A stretch of DNA of 64,000 nucleotides. Source: Caldicellulosiruptor saccharolyticus DSM 8903. Lineage in GTDB: Bacteria; Bacillota; Thermoanaerobacteria; Caldicellulosiruptorales; Caldicellulosiruptoraceae. Positions within the stretch are counted from its first letter, which is position 1. The number at the start of each line of letters is the position of its first letter. Both the position numbers and the translations under genes were made by a program. The stretch spans positions 2,506,501 to 2,570,500 of the forward strand of contig NC_009437.1 in assembly GCF_000016545.1 (NCBI RefSeq), given 5' to 3'. Below, in pieces: positions 18,828 to 27,793 of this stretch. The notes under the pieces were generated by a model that worked only from the letters and a program-made list of their open reading frames with translations, was not told the DNA's origin and ran no database searches.

Positions 18828-19808
18828 TCACCACCACGCTTTTAGAGGTGAGTAAACTTGATCTCCTATAAAATGCTTTATAAGCTTATAACACTCAAGC
18901 CTTATATATCCTTTGTAAGATACATTTCTGTTAAGCTGTCTGTGGCGAACTGTCGTCTCAAGCTTGTTCCTCAGCTCATTTATAAATATCTTTCTTCCCT
19001 CTTGATTTAAATAGCAATAATTCAAATCCTCATCGAAGTGTTCAAGTGTAATCTGGCGATTATTTAAAAGTTTGAAAATTACGCTATCTACAACAAGAGG
19101 CTTAAAAATCTCTGAGATGTCAAGGCTGAGTGAAAACCTCTTTTCGCTTGGTTCATGTAAAAAACTTATGCTCGGGTCAAGCTGGGTGTGGTAAATCTCT
19201 GTTAAAACTGTGCTGTAAATTAGGCTGTTTCCAAATGAAATCAAAGCATTTATCGGATTTGTCGGTGGTCTTTTTTCACGCTTTTCCATATAGAAATCTT
19301 CCGGCAAAAACTGATTGAAGGATGAATAGTAAATATTCCTCACTCTTCCCTCAAGCCCCATAAGCTCTGATATGCTTGAAATATTAAACCTGCCATTTTC
19401 CCATTCATCTTCAATTGCATTCAAAAAAGTCTCTGCTTCTTTTCTTTCTCTTAAATTTCTCATCATATGATAAACTGCTGATTCGACAAAACAATATGCC
19501 AAGAAGATTCTCTTTTCCCTATCAAGATAATGAAGTGCTTGCCGAACAACAACATCTCCAGAAACGTTTTTCTTGCGCGGCATAAAGCTACCTGCATAAA
19601 ATCCATAATAGTTGTAAAAGTGAAGAATTATGCCGTATTGAGAGATATAATTCAAAGCCTTGGTATTCAAATCAACCTCACCAAAGATATGAATTTGTTC
19701 AATGTTTTCGATGTCAATTGACCTCTTTTCAGTCTCTGTCTCAAAGTAAAGTGTGTTGTCTTTTCTTCTGAGTCTTCCATTTGAGGTTATGTAAAGTGTT
19801 TTTTGCAT
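18828..19808 (-). CDS. cas1: Cas1 CRISPR integrase
   Basis: The protein has the Cas1 N-terminal beta domain and C-terminal helical domain with the metal triad: Glu in 'LMGLEGRVRNIYY', His in 'ISFLHEP' and Asp in 'SLSLDISEIFKP'. The chosen start, ATG at 19808 (MQKTLYIT), lies 5 nt after the cas4 stop with GGGGGTAAG as binding site overlapping that stop; an upstream in-frame start at 19826 would overlap cas4. The length of 326 residues fits type I-B Cas1. With Cas2 and Cas4 it integrates prespacers at the leader. Confidence 0.96.
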   Translation of the reverse strand: MQKTLYITSNGRLRRKDNTLYFETETEKRSIDIENIEQIHIFGEVDLNTKALNYISQYGIILHFYNYYGFYAGSFMPRKKNVSGDVVVRQALHYLDREKRIFLAYCFVESAVYHMMRNLRERKEAETFLNAIEDEWENGRFNISSISELMGLEGRVRNIYYSSFNQFLPEDFYMEKREKRPPTNPINALISFGNSLIYSTVLTEIYHTQLDPSISFLHEPSEKRFSLSLDISEIFKPLVVDSVIFKLLNNRQITLEHFDEDLNYCYLNQEGRKIFINELRNKLETTVRHRQLNRNVSYKGYIRLECYKLIKHFIGDQVYSPLKAWW

Positions 19809-19813
19809 CAGAC

Positions 19814-20329
19814 TTACCCCCAGCAAAATTCAAAGTATGCACAGGACTTGCATATCTTTTGCTTTGTAGCCGGCGGTGGAACTATCTGAGAGGTTATTTT
19901 TTCTATCTCGCTCAGTGCCTGTTTTACTTTTTGCTCATATTCAGGTGTAAGCTGTAAGATTTCTTTTTTGCGTTCCTTTGGATAGTTGATTATACCCTGC
20001 TTTTCTATCCCTTTTTGTTTTAGATAGTAAAGATAGTACATAACCTGCATAATATCAGCTTCTTTCATTTTGCTGCTGTACTTTACTTCTCTCACTGCCC
20101 CATCTGATAGAATGTCAATCATTATAAGATTATCTATCAAAACCTCTTTTGTCTCTTCTTTGGGATAAGAATACTCATGCAAAATCCTGCCAAGTAGGAC
20201 CTTGTCAGACCTATTTTCAAAAGTTATGTTTTTGCTAAAAAGCCAAAGCTTTCTTTTGCAAACATAAAGGTAGTTGATTTTAATACCCTGGAATTTGAGG
20301 TCTTGTAGGTCTTGAAGTTCTTCTGACAT
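19814..20329 (-). CDS. cas4: Cas4 RecB-like nuclease
   Basis: 171 residues, typical for stand-alone Cas4. An N-terminal Cys sits in 'YLYVCKRKLWLF', followed by the RecB nuclease core ('MIDILSDGAVREVKYS', His in 'LGRILHEYSY') and the C-terminal cluster 'KICKSCAYFEFC', completing four cysteines for a 4Fe-4S cluster. Cas4 trims prespacers and checks the PAM. It sits between cas3 and cas1 in the operon, with a 29-bp gap behind cas3. Confidence 0.96.
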   Translation of the reverse strand: MSEELQDLQDLKFQGIKINYLYVCKRKLWLFSKNITFENRSDKVLLGRILHEYSYPKEETKEVLIDNLIMIDILSDGAVREVKYSSKMKEADIMQVMYYLYYLKQKGIEKQGIINYPKERKKEILQLTPEYEQKVKQALSEIEKITSQIVPPPATKQKICKSCAYFEFCWG

Positions 20330-20358
20330 TTTGAAAGCTCACTCTCTTTTTGTAGTTT

Positions 20359-22698
20359 TTACCATATATCATCTTTTTCTGATTCCTTAGGTGGTAACAA
20401 GCCCAACTCGTCGTCATAATCACAATTTAAAATGAATATACCCAGCTTTTTGCTATACTCACTCGCTCCACCTTTTGCGAAAAAGTACACCGGAACTGTA
20501 ACTGTGTACTTTCGAACAGCTGAAATTAGCTGCAGTTTCTCAACAGGGCTTAAAGATTTTGAACCTATTCTCTTCAGGCACTCTCTGATTGTTTCTTCAT
20601 TTACCTCGAATACCTTCCTCGGTATACCTTCAACTGTAACTACATCCCTAAAAATCTTTTGAGCTTCAATTTTTCTATCTGCTTTAAATCCTAACTTCAA
20701 AAGTTCATATGCTTTTTTGAAACTCTTCATGAAATTAGTGTTTGAAAGTGCCTCAACATCATAGGCATATTCATTTAGCTCTTTTTTGTCATATTCTGTA
20801 ATTCTTCTTCCGTCAAACTTTTTCAAAAACTCTTCTGTTCTAGTAACAATTTCTTTCTGATAAACTCTTCCAATTCCGCTTGGTTCCTTTGTTAGGATAA
20901 TAACATTTGGTTTTTGCCCCTCATATGGTCTTTTCCTGTATACTCTCCCCATTCGCTGCAGCAGTGAATCTGCAGAAGCCAGTTCCGTAAACAAAACGTC
21001 ATAATCTATGTCAAGTGACGCTTCTACAAGCTGGGTTGAAATTACAATACTATTTTTTCTCTGGTTTGAAAGAATAAAATGTTCTTTTTGCCTTCTTTGC
21101 CCTTCCAAAAATCTTGAATGCAAAAGTTCAACCGGAACATCATCAAAATTCTTTATGCTTTCTTTTATAGCCTTATAAACTTCCTGTGACCTTCTTACTG
21201 TGTTGCATATTACAAGTACATTCTGTTGCTTCCCACAATTTACAATTTCATCTACACAATCTAAAATAGAAAGTGGTTTGACCGAAACAACATGCGACCA
21301 GCATTTTTTTAATTCCTCATCTGAATATGCCTGTAAATATTCAGAAATATCTCCAAGATACTTTAGTACAAGAGGATTTACAGTAGCACTCATCAAGCAG
21401 AATCGTCCATTTAAATTTACTATTTCTTCTAACGTCTTTATTATAATTGCCAACGACTCTGGTGAATAGCTTTGTGGTTCATCAATTATAATCTTCGAGT
21501 ATAAAAATAACGAATATATTTTCTCAAAACCGGGCCATTTTAAAGCAGATGTAAAAATCTGGTCGCCGGTTGTTACAATTATTGGAAAACTTAAATTCCT
21601 CGCAAGGTTTACATTGTCAAATAAGGATTCTAACTCTTGGACATCTTCAGCTGATTGTGAATACTTTTCAAGCAGATAAATCATACTGTCAGAATGCAAT
21701 ATTCCAACCTTATCACTACCAAAAATTCTCACCAGTCTTTCGTACATTGCGTTGATTGAAACACGAATTGGAAGAGTGTAAATTAACTTGCTTCTGCCTG
21801 CCCAGTTTAAGCCAAACTCTGTCTTACCACTGCCTGTGGGAGCAAATAAAATAACATTCTGGGTTGAGAAATCTAAAGCTTTTAGCTGAAATTCTTTAAA
21901 ACCGGCAAAATTCCCTTTTTCTTTCAAGTAGCTCTCAACCTTATTTGAAAAATCGGTAATCTTTCCTTCTTCTGTACTAACTTCTGCAGAACTTGAATGA
22001 TCAAGTCTATGAAGAAAACCTTTTAAAAGAATTCTCATAATTGTGTTTTTATTGTAAAGGTCGGTATAACTTTTGAGCATGACCTCTTTCAACCAGTCAA
22101 TAGTTCTATATACATAGTTTGAACTCTTCTCTATTTCATCTTTGGTAGGAAATGAAGGAAGTTCTTTAAACAAAGGAAGTAATGTCTTGTTATTTAAATA
22201 CTTTGAAACATCTTCACAAATATATTTTTCAAAATATTGGTAGTTGAAATCAAAGCCCCTGTCATGCGAAAATGCAATAGCAAAAAGCAAATTTTCAAAA
22301 TCTTCTGGGCTGATATTCCCCTTGTCTATCTCATCTTCCAAATCCACAAAAGCTATTGAGATAAAGTTATGAGGTACCTCCACAGACAAACCCCTTACTT
22401 GAGGTACCTCATTTGATTTTGTCTTGTCTCTTATCTTTCTTTGAAAGTTTGAATTTGCCTTGCCCAAATCATGATATATTATTGCTAATTTTAGCAAATA
22501 TTTGAACCTCTCAAGGTCAATCTGAAGTTTTTGAAAACCTTCTTTGATCTCCTCTCTATACTCTTTGAATAATTTTTCCATATTCTGCAGTAGTGTCATT
22601 GTATGCTCGTATATTGTCTGGTATTCATAACCTTTCTCAGTTTTAAATCGCTTTGCGTAAAGTTCTATATCCTCATAGGCTTTCATACTCATCATCAC
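20359..22698 (-). CDS. cas3: Cas3 HD nuclease-helicase
   Basis: 779 residues. The N-terminal HD nuclease domain shows His in 'IYEHTM' (about 32), the HD pair in 'IIYHDLGKAN' (76-77), 'FSHDRGF' (145-146) and 'HRLDH' (230-234). The SF2 helicase follows: Walker A 'APTGSGKT' (286-293), a DEAD-like box written DEPQ (406-409), motif III 'LMSATV', and motif VI 'QRMGRVYRK' (581-589). It overlaps cas5 by 26 bp. Several ATG/GTG codons crowd the start ('MMMSMK'), so the exact initiation codon is uncertain by a few residues. It degrades DNA recruited by Cascade. Confidence 0.96.
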   Translation of the reverse strand: MMMSMKAYEDIELYAKRFKTEKGYEYQTIYEHTMTLLQNMEKLFKEYREEIKEGFQKLQIDLERFKYLLKLAIIYHDLGKANSNFQRKIRDKTKSNEVPQVRGLSVEVPHNFISIAFVDLEDEIDKGNISPEDFENLLFAIAFSHDRGFDFNYQYFEKYICEDVSKYLNNKTLLPLFKELPSFPTKDEIEKSSNYVYRTIDWLKEVMLKSYTDLYNKNTIMRILLKGFLHRLDHSSSAEVSTEEGKITDFSNKVESYLKEKGNFAGFKEFQLKALDFSTQNVILFAPTGSGKTEFGLNWAGRSKLIYTLPIRVSINAMYERLVRIFGSDKVGILHSDSMIYLLEKYSQSAEDVQELESLFDNVNLARNLSFPIIVTTGDQIFTSALKWPGFEKIYSLFLYSKIIIDEPQSYSPESLAIIIKTLEEIVNLNGRFCLMSATVNPLVLKYLGDISEYLQAYSDEELKKCWSHVVSVKPLSILDCVDEIVNCGKQQNVLVICNTVRRSQEVYKAIKESIKNFDDVPVELLHSRFLEGQRRQKEHFILSNQRKNSIVISTQLVEASLDIDYDVLFTELASADSLLQRMGRVYRKRPYEGQKPNVIILTKEPSGIGRVYQKEIVTRTEEFLKKFDGRRITEYDKKELNEYAYDVEALSNTNFMKSFKKAYELLKLGFKADRKIEAQKIFRDVVTVEGIPRKVFEVNEETIRECLKRIGSKSLSPVEKLQLISAVRKYTVTVPVYFFAKGGASEYSKKLGIFILNCDYDDELGLLPPKESEKDDIW

Positions 22699-23428
22699 CT
22701 ATTAAATCAATAAGAATATTTTCATCATCTACTAACAGCTTATCACTAACAGACATTATAGGGTTTAAATGTTGAAGATTTTCAAAATACACTACATCTT
22801 TTTTATTCGTAAATATCCTAAGACCATCTTTGGTTTTTATATAACGATTATTCAGTCTGAATCTAATTCCATCAACCCTCAACTTCTCCGCAGTACTTGT
22901 CTTTAGATACATCCCAATGTTAAGAAGATTATGCTTTACATACTTTCTATACTCTATAACTTGCGGTTCAAAGAACTTCACTTCATCCACTCTCAACAAG
23001 TCTTCTTTTCTTCCAAGTCCCCAGTAAGAATTAAAGATATTATGAGAAATCCTTTCTAAAATCTCTTGTTCTGCATTTACATGTATACATAGCTCCACAT
23101 CAACAAGGTTGGTCACATATATAACGTCATTTATTACCCTCGCTGAGACATCTTTCAAAATTGGAGCTGAGGAGTCTTCTTTTCTTAATCTGTCAAATTT
23201 TATGATCCTTTGAATGTCATAAACGATGGAATTAAACTTTCCACAAATAGAAACAGCCATTTTGTAATATTCTCCATTTTTTGCCCCCAAGATATTGTGA
23301 AGCCAACCTTTTACAGTGGAAGGCGGAGGCAGAGGGTAAGAGTCTACTATTCCATATGAAAAAGGTTTTCTGAAGTTTGCAAAAGGTTGATAAAGTTTAA
23401 TCTTCAGAAGTTTTTGAGACATCTTCAA
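22673..23428 (-). CDS. cas5: Cas5 Cascade subunit (Cas5t type)
   Basis: 251 residues of RAMP fold. The N-terminal 'LLKIKLYQPFANFRKPFSYGIVDSYPLPPPSTVKGWLHNILGA' region is typical of Cas5, with the P-x-x-S-T-V-x-G helix motif around residues 34-42. It caps the crRNA 5' handle in Cascade. It overlaps cas7 by 4 bp and cas3 by 26 bp, which implies translational coupling. The likely start is an internal ATG two codons in (MSQKLL); the difference is minor. Confidence 0.9.
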   Translation of the reverse strand: MKMSQKLLKIKLYQPFANFRKPFSYGIVDSYPLPPPSTVKGWLHNILGAKNGEYYKMAVSICGKFNSIVYDIQRIIKFDRLRKEDSSAPILKDVSARVINDVIYVTNLVDVELCIHVNAEQEILERISHNIFNSYWGLGRKEDLLRVDEVKFFEPQVIEYRKYVKHNLLNIGMYLKTSTAEKLRVDGIRFRLNNRYIKTKDGLRIFTNKKDVVYFENLQHLNPIMSVSDKLLVDDENILIDLIGDDEYESL

Positions 23429-24354
23429 ACTGTCCCCTCTTTATAATATTTCTGTGCTTTCTCTTTTAAAGTTTCAAAGAAGTAATCAATTGTTCCACTT
23501 GAATCCGGCAAAAGTTTCTTTAGTTGTTCTTCATTTACAAAAAATCCTTCTATCAATCCTAATAAAGTATAATCATAAACTTTCTTACCATTTGGAAGAG
23601 TCAGTTCGCATGTGCTATTAAGTAACCTTGCATCAATTGCATAGCCAACGTCATCTTTTATGATCTTAATTCTGTTCAAGAAAAAGGGATTTTTAACTGG
23701 ATAAAGTCCGCCTATTACAAAAAGTGGACTTAAATTCTCTCTTCTTCCCTTGATTTCTCTGCTCAAAAACTTTATTGCATCAAAGAGGGTATAAAGTCTT
23801 TTCAGTCTTTCTTCAATAGGCACCTCTTCAATGACATTTCCCTTCTCATCAAAGTCTCTACCTAATCTATCCAAATCAACTGAAACAGTATAGGTGTAAA
23901 GAGACTTATGCTGTTCAAGCTGATAAGGGTTTGGATTGGTATTTGCTCTTTTTGCTAAATTTAAATTGGTTGCAAATTCTATGTCGTTTTTATACTCTTC
24001 TAAAGAGACAGCAGGTGTTATTTTGACAACTGCTGTCCTTGTCTGTGCACCCTGCCCTTGTCCAGATGTCTTCATATAACCGAATAAATCTATTTCAGGG
24101 TATTGGGTGATTGTTGCTTCTTTTGTAAACTGCACAACCTGCTCATCTCCTGTTACAGGCGCTTCCCTGTACTCTGAATTTTCCAGCATAAATTTGTGTT
24201 TTTCATATCTCAATGCCTGTCTTGACATGTAAGTATACACCTTATTTTCTCTTGTGAGCTTTTTAAGTTCAGAGATATTCCCTACACTCTCTCCATAATT
24301 CAAGCTCATCGCTTCAAACACAACTGTAATCGTGATACCTGCATTTTTACTCAT
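23425..24354 (-). CDS. cas7: Cas7 Cascade backbone (Cst2/DevR family)
   Basis: 309 residues. 'ITITVVFEAMSLNYGESVGNI' at the N-terminus and 'YTYTVSVDLDRLGRD' centrally are characteristic of the Cst2/DevR (Cas7) family of subtype I-B Tneap. It would polymerise along the crRNA spacer. It starts within the last codons of cas8 (4-bp overlap) and overlaps cas5 by 4 bp at its end. Confidence 0.92.
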   Translation of the reverse strand: MSKNAGITITVVFEAMSLNYGESVGNISELKKLTRENKVYTYMSRQALRYEKHKFMLENSEYREAPVTGDEQVVQFTKEATITQYPEIDLFGYMKTSGQGQGAQTRTAVVKITPAVSLEEYKNDIEFATNLNLAKRANTNPNPYQLEQHKSLYTYTVSVDLDRLGRDFDEKGNVIEEVPIEERLKRLYTLFDAIKFLSREIKGRRENLSPLFVIGGLYPVKNPFFLNRIKIIKDDVGYAIDARLLNSTCELTLPNGKKVYDYTLLGLIEGFFVNEEQLKKLLPDSSGTIDYFFETLKEKAQKYYKEGTV

Positions 24355-25991
24355 TTCTCCTCATCCTCCTCATTTTCTAATCTTTCATCTCTTTCACTTC
24401 CTAAAAGCCCGTTTACAAAGCTATATCCTAAAGCGCAAAAATTGTCTTTATCATTTATACACGAAACAAATAAAGCCGGTACTTCCATGTTATAGTTCAT
24501 ATAAGTTCTAATAACCAAATTCATAAAGGTGTTTATGTCACCAATTCTAAGTGCTGAAATCAAACGATATGCAAGGCTCGTTATCTTATTTTCTGCACCT
24601 GATTTTAAGAATGTTTTCTTTAACTCCTGTCCAAAAAAGTACATCCTCCACAAACTTTTTTCATCCATCAACATTTCACCTCTTTTTATGCTTTTTAGAA
24701 ATTTATATGTGATAATGTTAAACATTTGAAGCCTATAGGGTGAAAGGTTTGTTTTAATTTTTGAATTCACTTTTTTAGAGCTTATAAACTGACTTTCTAA
24801 AAATGATACAAACTGAAAGCTTAGCGTATTATTTAAAAACCTCTGCAAAAGCTCGTGGAAAGGATACAAGGTATTGTCTTTCACAGTTATTTTGGTTCCC
24901 ACAACATTTTCAAAAAATTCATAATTGGAGGTTACAAATTCAGCCTTTTGCTTGGATATATTGAAGCCATAAACCTTTGGAGCAACTGAAGAGAGATCTA
25001 TTTCAACAAAAAGAATGTTAGTTAGGGCAAACTTGCTTTCTTCCCTCAGTTTCACCAATAAGTAATCATTTATGAAGTTCAAAATTCCTTTGTCTTTGAG
25101 TAAATTTTCTTCTTTTGACATTATTTCCATAAACAATTTATTTGCTTGATATAGCTCCAAAACAGAAGTACTTTTATCTACAAAGTAAAACCTTTTGGTT
25201 TGTCCAACTCTAAATTCAGTCAGGGCCGCAAAAATACAGAAATACATAAGCTCACAGATTTCGCATATAGGCAGCTGAGGCTTAAAGTTCCAGAAGAAAT
25301 TCTTGTTGTCTTTGTTTGCTCCAAGAAAATTCACAATCCCTGTGTTAAACATTGCACCTTTTTTAGCTTTTCTCTCACCGCAAAATATACAGGGATACTT
25401 CTTGTCCTCTTCATTGGCCTTCTCTATTATAGGTTTTTCAAAGTCGTTGTAAAACTTTTCTTTTAGGTTTTCTGTAATTTGCCTATTTAGAAAGCTTGCT
25501 TCACCATATACTGAGCTGACATTGTTCAAATAAACTTTTACATCGTTTTCCATAAACTCCTGTTTTCTATCTTCCAAAATCTTTATTATTGTGTTTACAT
25601 AATCTACTGCTTCATTTTTATTAAATTTTTTCTCTAAACTGCATCCATATTCTTTCGCAACTCTGTTCAGTTTTGCAAAACCATTAATTCTATCTTTAAA
25701 CTTTCTTACTCTCTCTCTCTGCTGTTCGTCTATATCACTTTGATTATTTAGTTGGGCCAGTAAATCTTTCCCTTCATTCATAATCTCATCTGTCCTTGGA
25801 TACCTCTGATAAGCTTTCTTAAAAAACTTGTCGGAAAACCCTTGCAAACTTTCTCTTTCAAATTCAATGTAATTTGGTCCAATAGTTATAATGTTTTGAG
25901 AATCTATATCTTCTCCATCCAGCATAATCTCAATAAAACCTATAATCCCTGCATTATAAGCCCAATCACCTAAATAAACCCTCTCCTTCAT
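24351..25991 (-). CDS. cas8: Cas8 large subunit, CXXC-CXXC type (Cst1)
   Basis: 546 residues. A zinc-binding pair of motifs, 'CIFC' (201-204) and 'CEIC' (243-246), defines the Cst1/Cas8 CXXC-CXXC family found with Cst2 and Cas5t in Tneap-type I-B systems. The large subunit recognises the PAM and recruits Cas3. It follows cas6 after 32 bp. No nuclease motif is present. Assignment rests on the cysteine motifs and gene order. Confidence 0.88.
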   Translation of the reverse strand: MKERVYLGDWAYNAGIIGFIEIMLDGEDIDSQNIITIGPNYIEFERESLQGFSDKFFKKAYQRYPRTDEIMNEGKDLLAQLNNQSDIDEQQRERVRKFKDRINGFAKLNRVAKEYGCSLEKKFNKNEAVDYVNTIIKILEDRKQEFMENDVKVYLNNVSSVYGEASFLNRQITENLKEKFYNDFEKPIIEKANEEDKKYPCIFCGERKAKKGAMFNTGIVNFLGANKDNKNFFWNFKPQLPICEICELMYFCIFAALTEFRVGQTKRFYFVDKSTSVLELYQANKLFMEIMSKEENLLKDKGILNFINDYLLVKLREESKFALTNILFVEIDLSSVAPKVYGFNISKQKAEFVTSNYEFFENVVGTKITVKDNTLYPFHELLQRFLNNTLSFQFVSFLESQFISSKKVNSKIKTNLSPYRLQMFNIITYKFLKSIKRGEMLMDEKSLWRMYFFGQELKKTFLKSGAENKITSLAYRLISALRIGDINTFMNLVIRTYMNYNMEVPALFVSCINDKDNFCALGYSFVNGLLGSERDERLENEEDEEK

Positions 25992-26023
25992 TTTTTGCTA
26001 TTCCCCTTTTATTTTTCATATTA

Positions 26024-26809
26024 TTATCTCACCACTTCAATAAAACCAAACCCTTGTCCTCTTCTAAATCCAAGTCCATTTTGATAAATCTCTTTTAAAT
26101 CATCAGGATGTCCTGATAGTTCAAATATACCGCCAAAGCCTGTAAGATACATAATTTCTTTGCCGGTGTTTTCTACAAACTCAGAAATTTTATGCTTTAC
26201 AACAATCTTTTTGACATTTATTGGCTTGAAACTAATTCTTTTATAAAGTCCTCTATTTTGCCCTCGCAAAATTCTGATATTTCTAATTTCAAAGTCAATT
26301 ACATCGTTCAAAACCTCTTCAAATCCTTCATCATAGGGTAAAATCGGAATTTTGTCATCTCCCTCTTTTTTCTCAATCACCACAGGTGAAAAGGTTTTGA
26401 AAGTCATAGTTGAAGAAAATTGTTCTGGTTCTTTTATAAGGTATGCCCTCCTGAGTTTGATTTCACAGTTATTAGTCAATTTATGAGGATATAGTTTGCT
26501 GCTGATTAAACTATTGTAGATATTGACAAAAAACTCATAATCGGAAGTTGAAAGGTTTAAAACTATATCTCCTCTGAACAGCACTTTATCGTCTGAAAAA
26601 TTCATGTTGGGCAAATTTACCGCATAAACAAACGGCTTTTGCCACTTATTCTTTTTATCCTCCCACCAATAAAGTCTTTTGAAATACTCCTCATTGTATG
26701 ATGATAGTGCTTTTTTTAAAAAAGCCATAAATAAGGTTCTATAATAAACTGGGAGTTCCTTGGTTTCGTTAAACCCATTGTGTACTTCAAATATAAATTT
26801 TGCTCTCAT
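26024..26809 (-). CDS. cas6: Cas6 crRNA endoribonuclease
   Basis: 261 residues from the preferred ATG at 26809 (MRAKFIFEV), which lies downstream of AAGGAG; the frame continues upstream to a TTG at 26836, but that would place the binding site inside the gene. The C-terminal glycine-rich loop 'GLGFRRGQGFGFIEVV' is the Cas6 RNA-binding signature. It cleaves the pre-crRNA in each repeat. It is the first gene of the cas operon, and the second array reads into it from upstream. Confidence 0.93.
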   Translation of the reverse strand: MRAKFIFEVHNGFNETKELPVYYRTLFMAFLKKALSSYNEEYFKRLYWWEDKKNKWQKPFVYAVNLPNMNFSDDKVLFRGDIVLNLSTSDYEFFVNIYNSLISSKLYPHKLTNNCEIKLRRAYLIKEPEQFSSTMTFKTFSPVVIEKKEGDDKIPILPYDEGFEEVLNDVIDFEIRNIRILRGQNRGLYKRISFKPINVKKIVVKHKISEFVENTGKEIMYLTGFGGIFELSGHPDDLKEIYQNGLGFRRGQGFGFIEVVR

Positions 26810-26861
26810 CTCAAACAATCTCTCCTTTTTTAACAAATTCTTGCGTTAAACTGTATTGTTT

Positions 26862-26875
26862 ATTATATTTCGACA
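26862..26875 (-). promoter_or_regulatory. Possible cas operon -10 element with a single 0A-like box
   Basis: A perfect TATAAT (minus strand, 26862-26867) lies about 50 nt upstream of the cas6 start, directly behind TGTCGAA (26869-26875), which matches the Spo0A 0A box. The -35 region (GATTTT at 17-bp spacing) is poor. The region could equally be crossed by transcripts from the second array. Confidence 0.35.
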
Positions 26876-26930
26876 TTAACTGTAAAAATCCTTCTTTTTC
26901 AAATAAAATTTTTAAAGGAGAACAAAGAAT

Positions 26931-27002
26931 ATGATCAAAACTATCCAAGCTCAAAATAAGAAATTTTTAAAGTTGTATTTACGTGATAAAAAAGATTATT
27001 GA
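26931..27002 (+). CDS. Possible 23-residue micropeptide or gene remnant
   Basis: AAAGGAG is followed 10 nt later by ATG and 23 codons (MIKTIQAQNKKFLKLYLRDK...) ending in TGA. The binding site is good, but the peptide matches nothing I recognise, and it points against the cas operon and the second array. It may be the broken start of a former gene. Low confidence. Confidence 0.2.
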   Translation: MIKTIQAQNKKFLKLYLRDKKDY

Positions 27003-27064
27003 AATACTAACTTAGAAGAAACGTTATAGAAGAAGACTAAGAAAATTTGATTTGTTTCAACAGC

Positions 27065-27346
27065 TCCATAGTCCAGATAAGACTGTATAAAAACAATGAA
27101 AGTTCTAAAAATAGTATCAATCGTTTACATCGCTCATAGTTCAGATAAAACAGGTCGATATCGAGGCGAGGCGGACTTGAAGGGTTAAGTTTACACCCCT
27201 CATAGTTCAGATACGTTGAATATGAATCTAAATACTCAAAAGCTGAAAAGGTTAAGTTTACACCCCTCATAGTTCAGATACAATTTACCCACTTAATATC
27301 TTCAATTGCCCAGTGATTGTGTTTACACCCCTCATAGTTCAGATAC
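27065..27346 (-). CRISPR. CRISPR array 2, short and degenerating
   Basis: Four repeats and one partial: 27321-27346, 27256-27281 and 27189-27214 read GTTTACACCCCTCATAG...GATAC, 27123-27151 reads GTTTACATCG...ATAAAAC, and 27065-27083 is a truncated, mutated copy. Spacers are about 37-42 nt. Orientation is the same as array 1, with the leader at the high-coordinate side and decay at the far end, as expected for an old array. The 5'-handle sequence differs from array 1 by one base (GGTGTAAAC versus GATGTAAAC). Confidence 0.88.
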
Positions 27347-27560
27347 AATTCTTTTTAAAAGTTGGCGGAAGAAATTGATGTTGCTTTCATTATAGCTTAT
27401 TTCATAAGTCTCTTCAAGAGGAGTATTTTGCAGCAAGGTGGGAGTTAAGTTTTTAGGATATTTTGAAAAATACGCTTTATCCATTGAGAGAAAAGTCTTT
27501 TTTAGGCTGAGCTTAAATTTATAGGTTTGCTGCAAAAAGGATAAAACTGGTTATGAAGCC
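27347..27560 (-). promoter_or_regulatory. CRISPR array 2 leader
   Basis: The non-coding region next to the best-preserved repeat carries TTTTGCAGCAA (27426-27436), about 82 bp from the repeat, and TAGGTTTGCTGCAAA (27522-27536), 99 bp further out. This is the same pair and spacing as in the array 1 leader. The two motifs are inverted copies of one another (TTGCAGCAAA / TTTGCTGCAA). The rest of the sequence is only loosely similar. The stretch from 27560 to 27718 shows nothing recognisable. Confidence 0.65.
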
Positions 27561-27718
27561 TTTTAAACCTTTGACCATCCCTCACAATGCAAGCTGTTTA
27601 TTTTTCATTCAACACTCCATATAAAAATTTCCTATTTTACTTTACAAAAAACTTTACAAAAACCTCTAAAAAGACTATCCCAACAAAAGCACCAGCATGC
27701 AAAGTATAAAGCTATGTC

Positions 27719-27747
27719 TTGACAAAAGCTCCTCAAAAGTCTATCCT
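27719..27747 (+). promoter_or_regulatory. Sigma-A-type promoter of the FMN reductase gene
   Basis: TTGACA (27719-27724), 17 bp, TATCCT (27742-27747). It is followed by GAGGTG at 27781-27786 and the ATG at 27794, so the 5' leader is about 40 nt. Confidence 0.5.
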
Positions 27748-27793
27748 CATTCTTAAGCAACAATATTTAAAAAACCTTGTGAGGTGAACATTG

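Noticed and set aside
27081-27188. Self-targeting spacers in array 2 as autoimmune signals
   Set aside because: I saw no match of these spacers to the rest of the window by eye; without a search no claim can be made.
27037-27270. 77-residue minus-strand frame in array 2
   Set aside because: Repeat translation artefact (LNYEGCK pattern).
27332-27535. 67-residue minus-strand frame next to array 2
   Set aside because: It covers the array 2 leader motifs and ends inside a repeat; no credible start.
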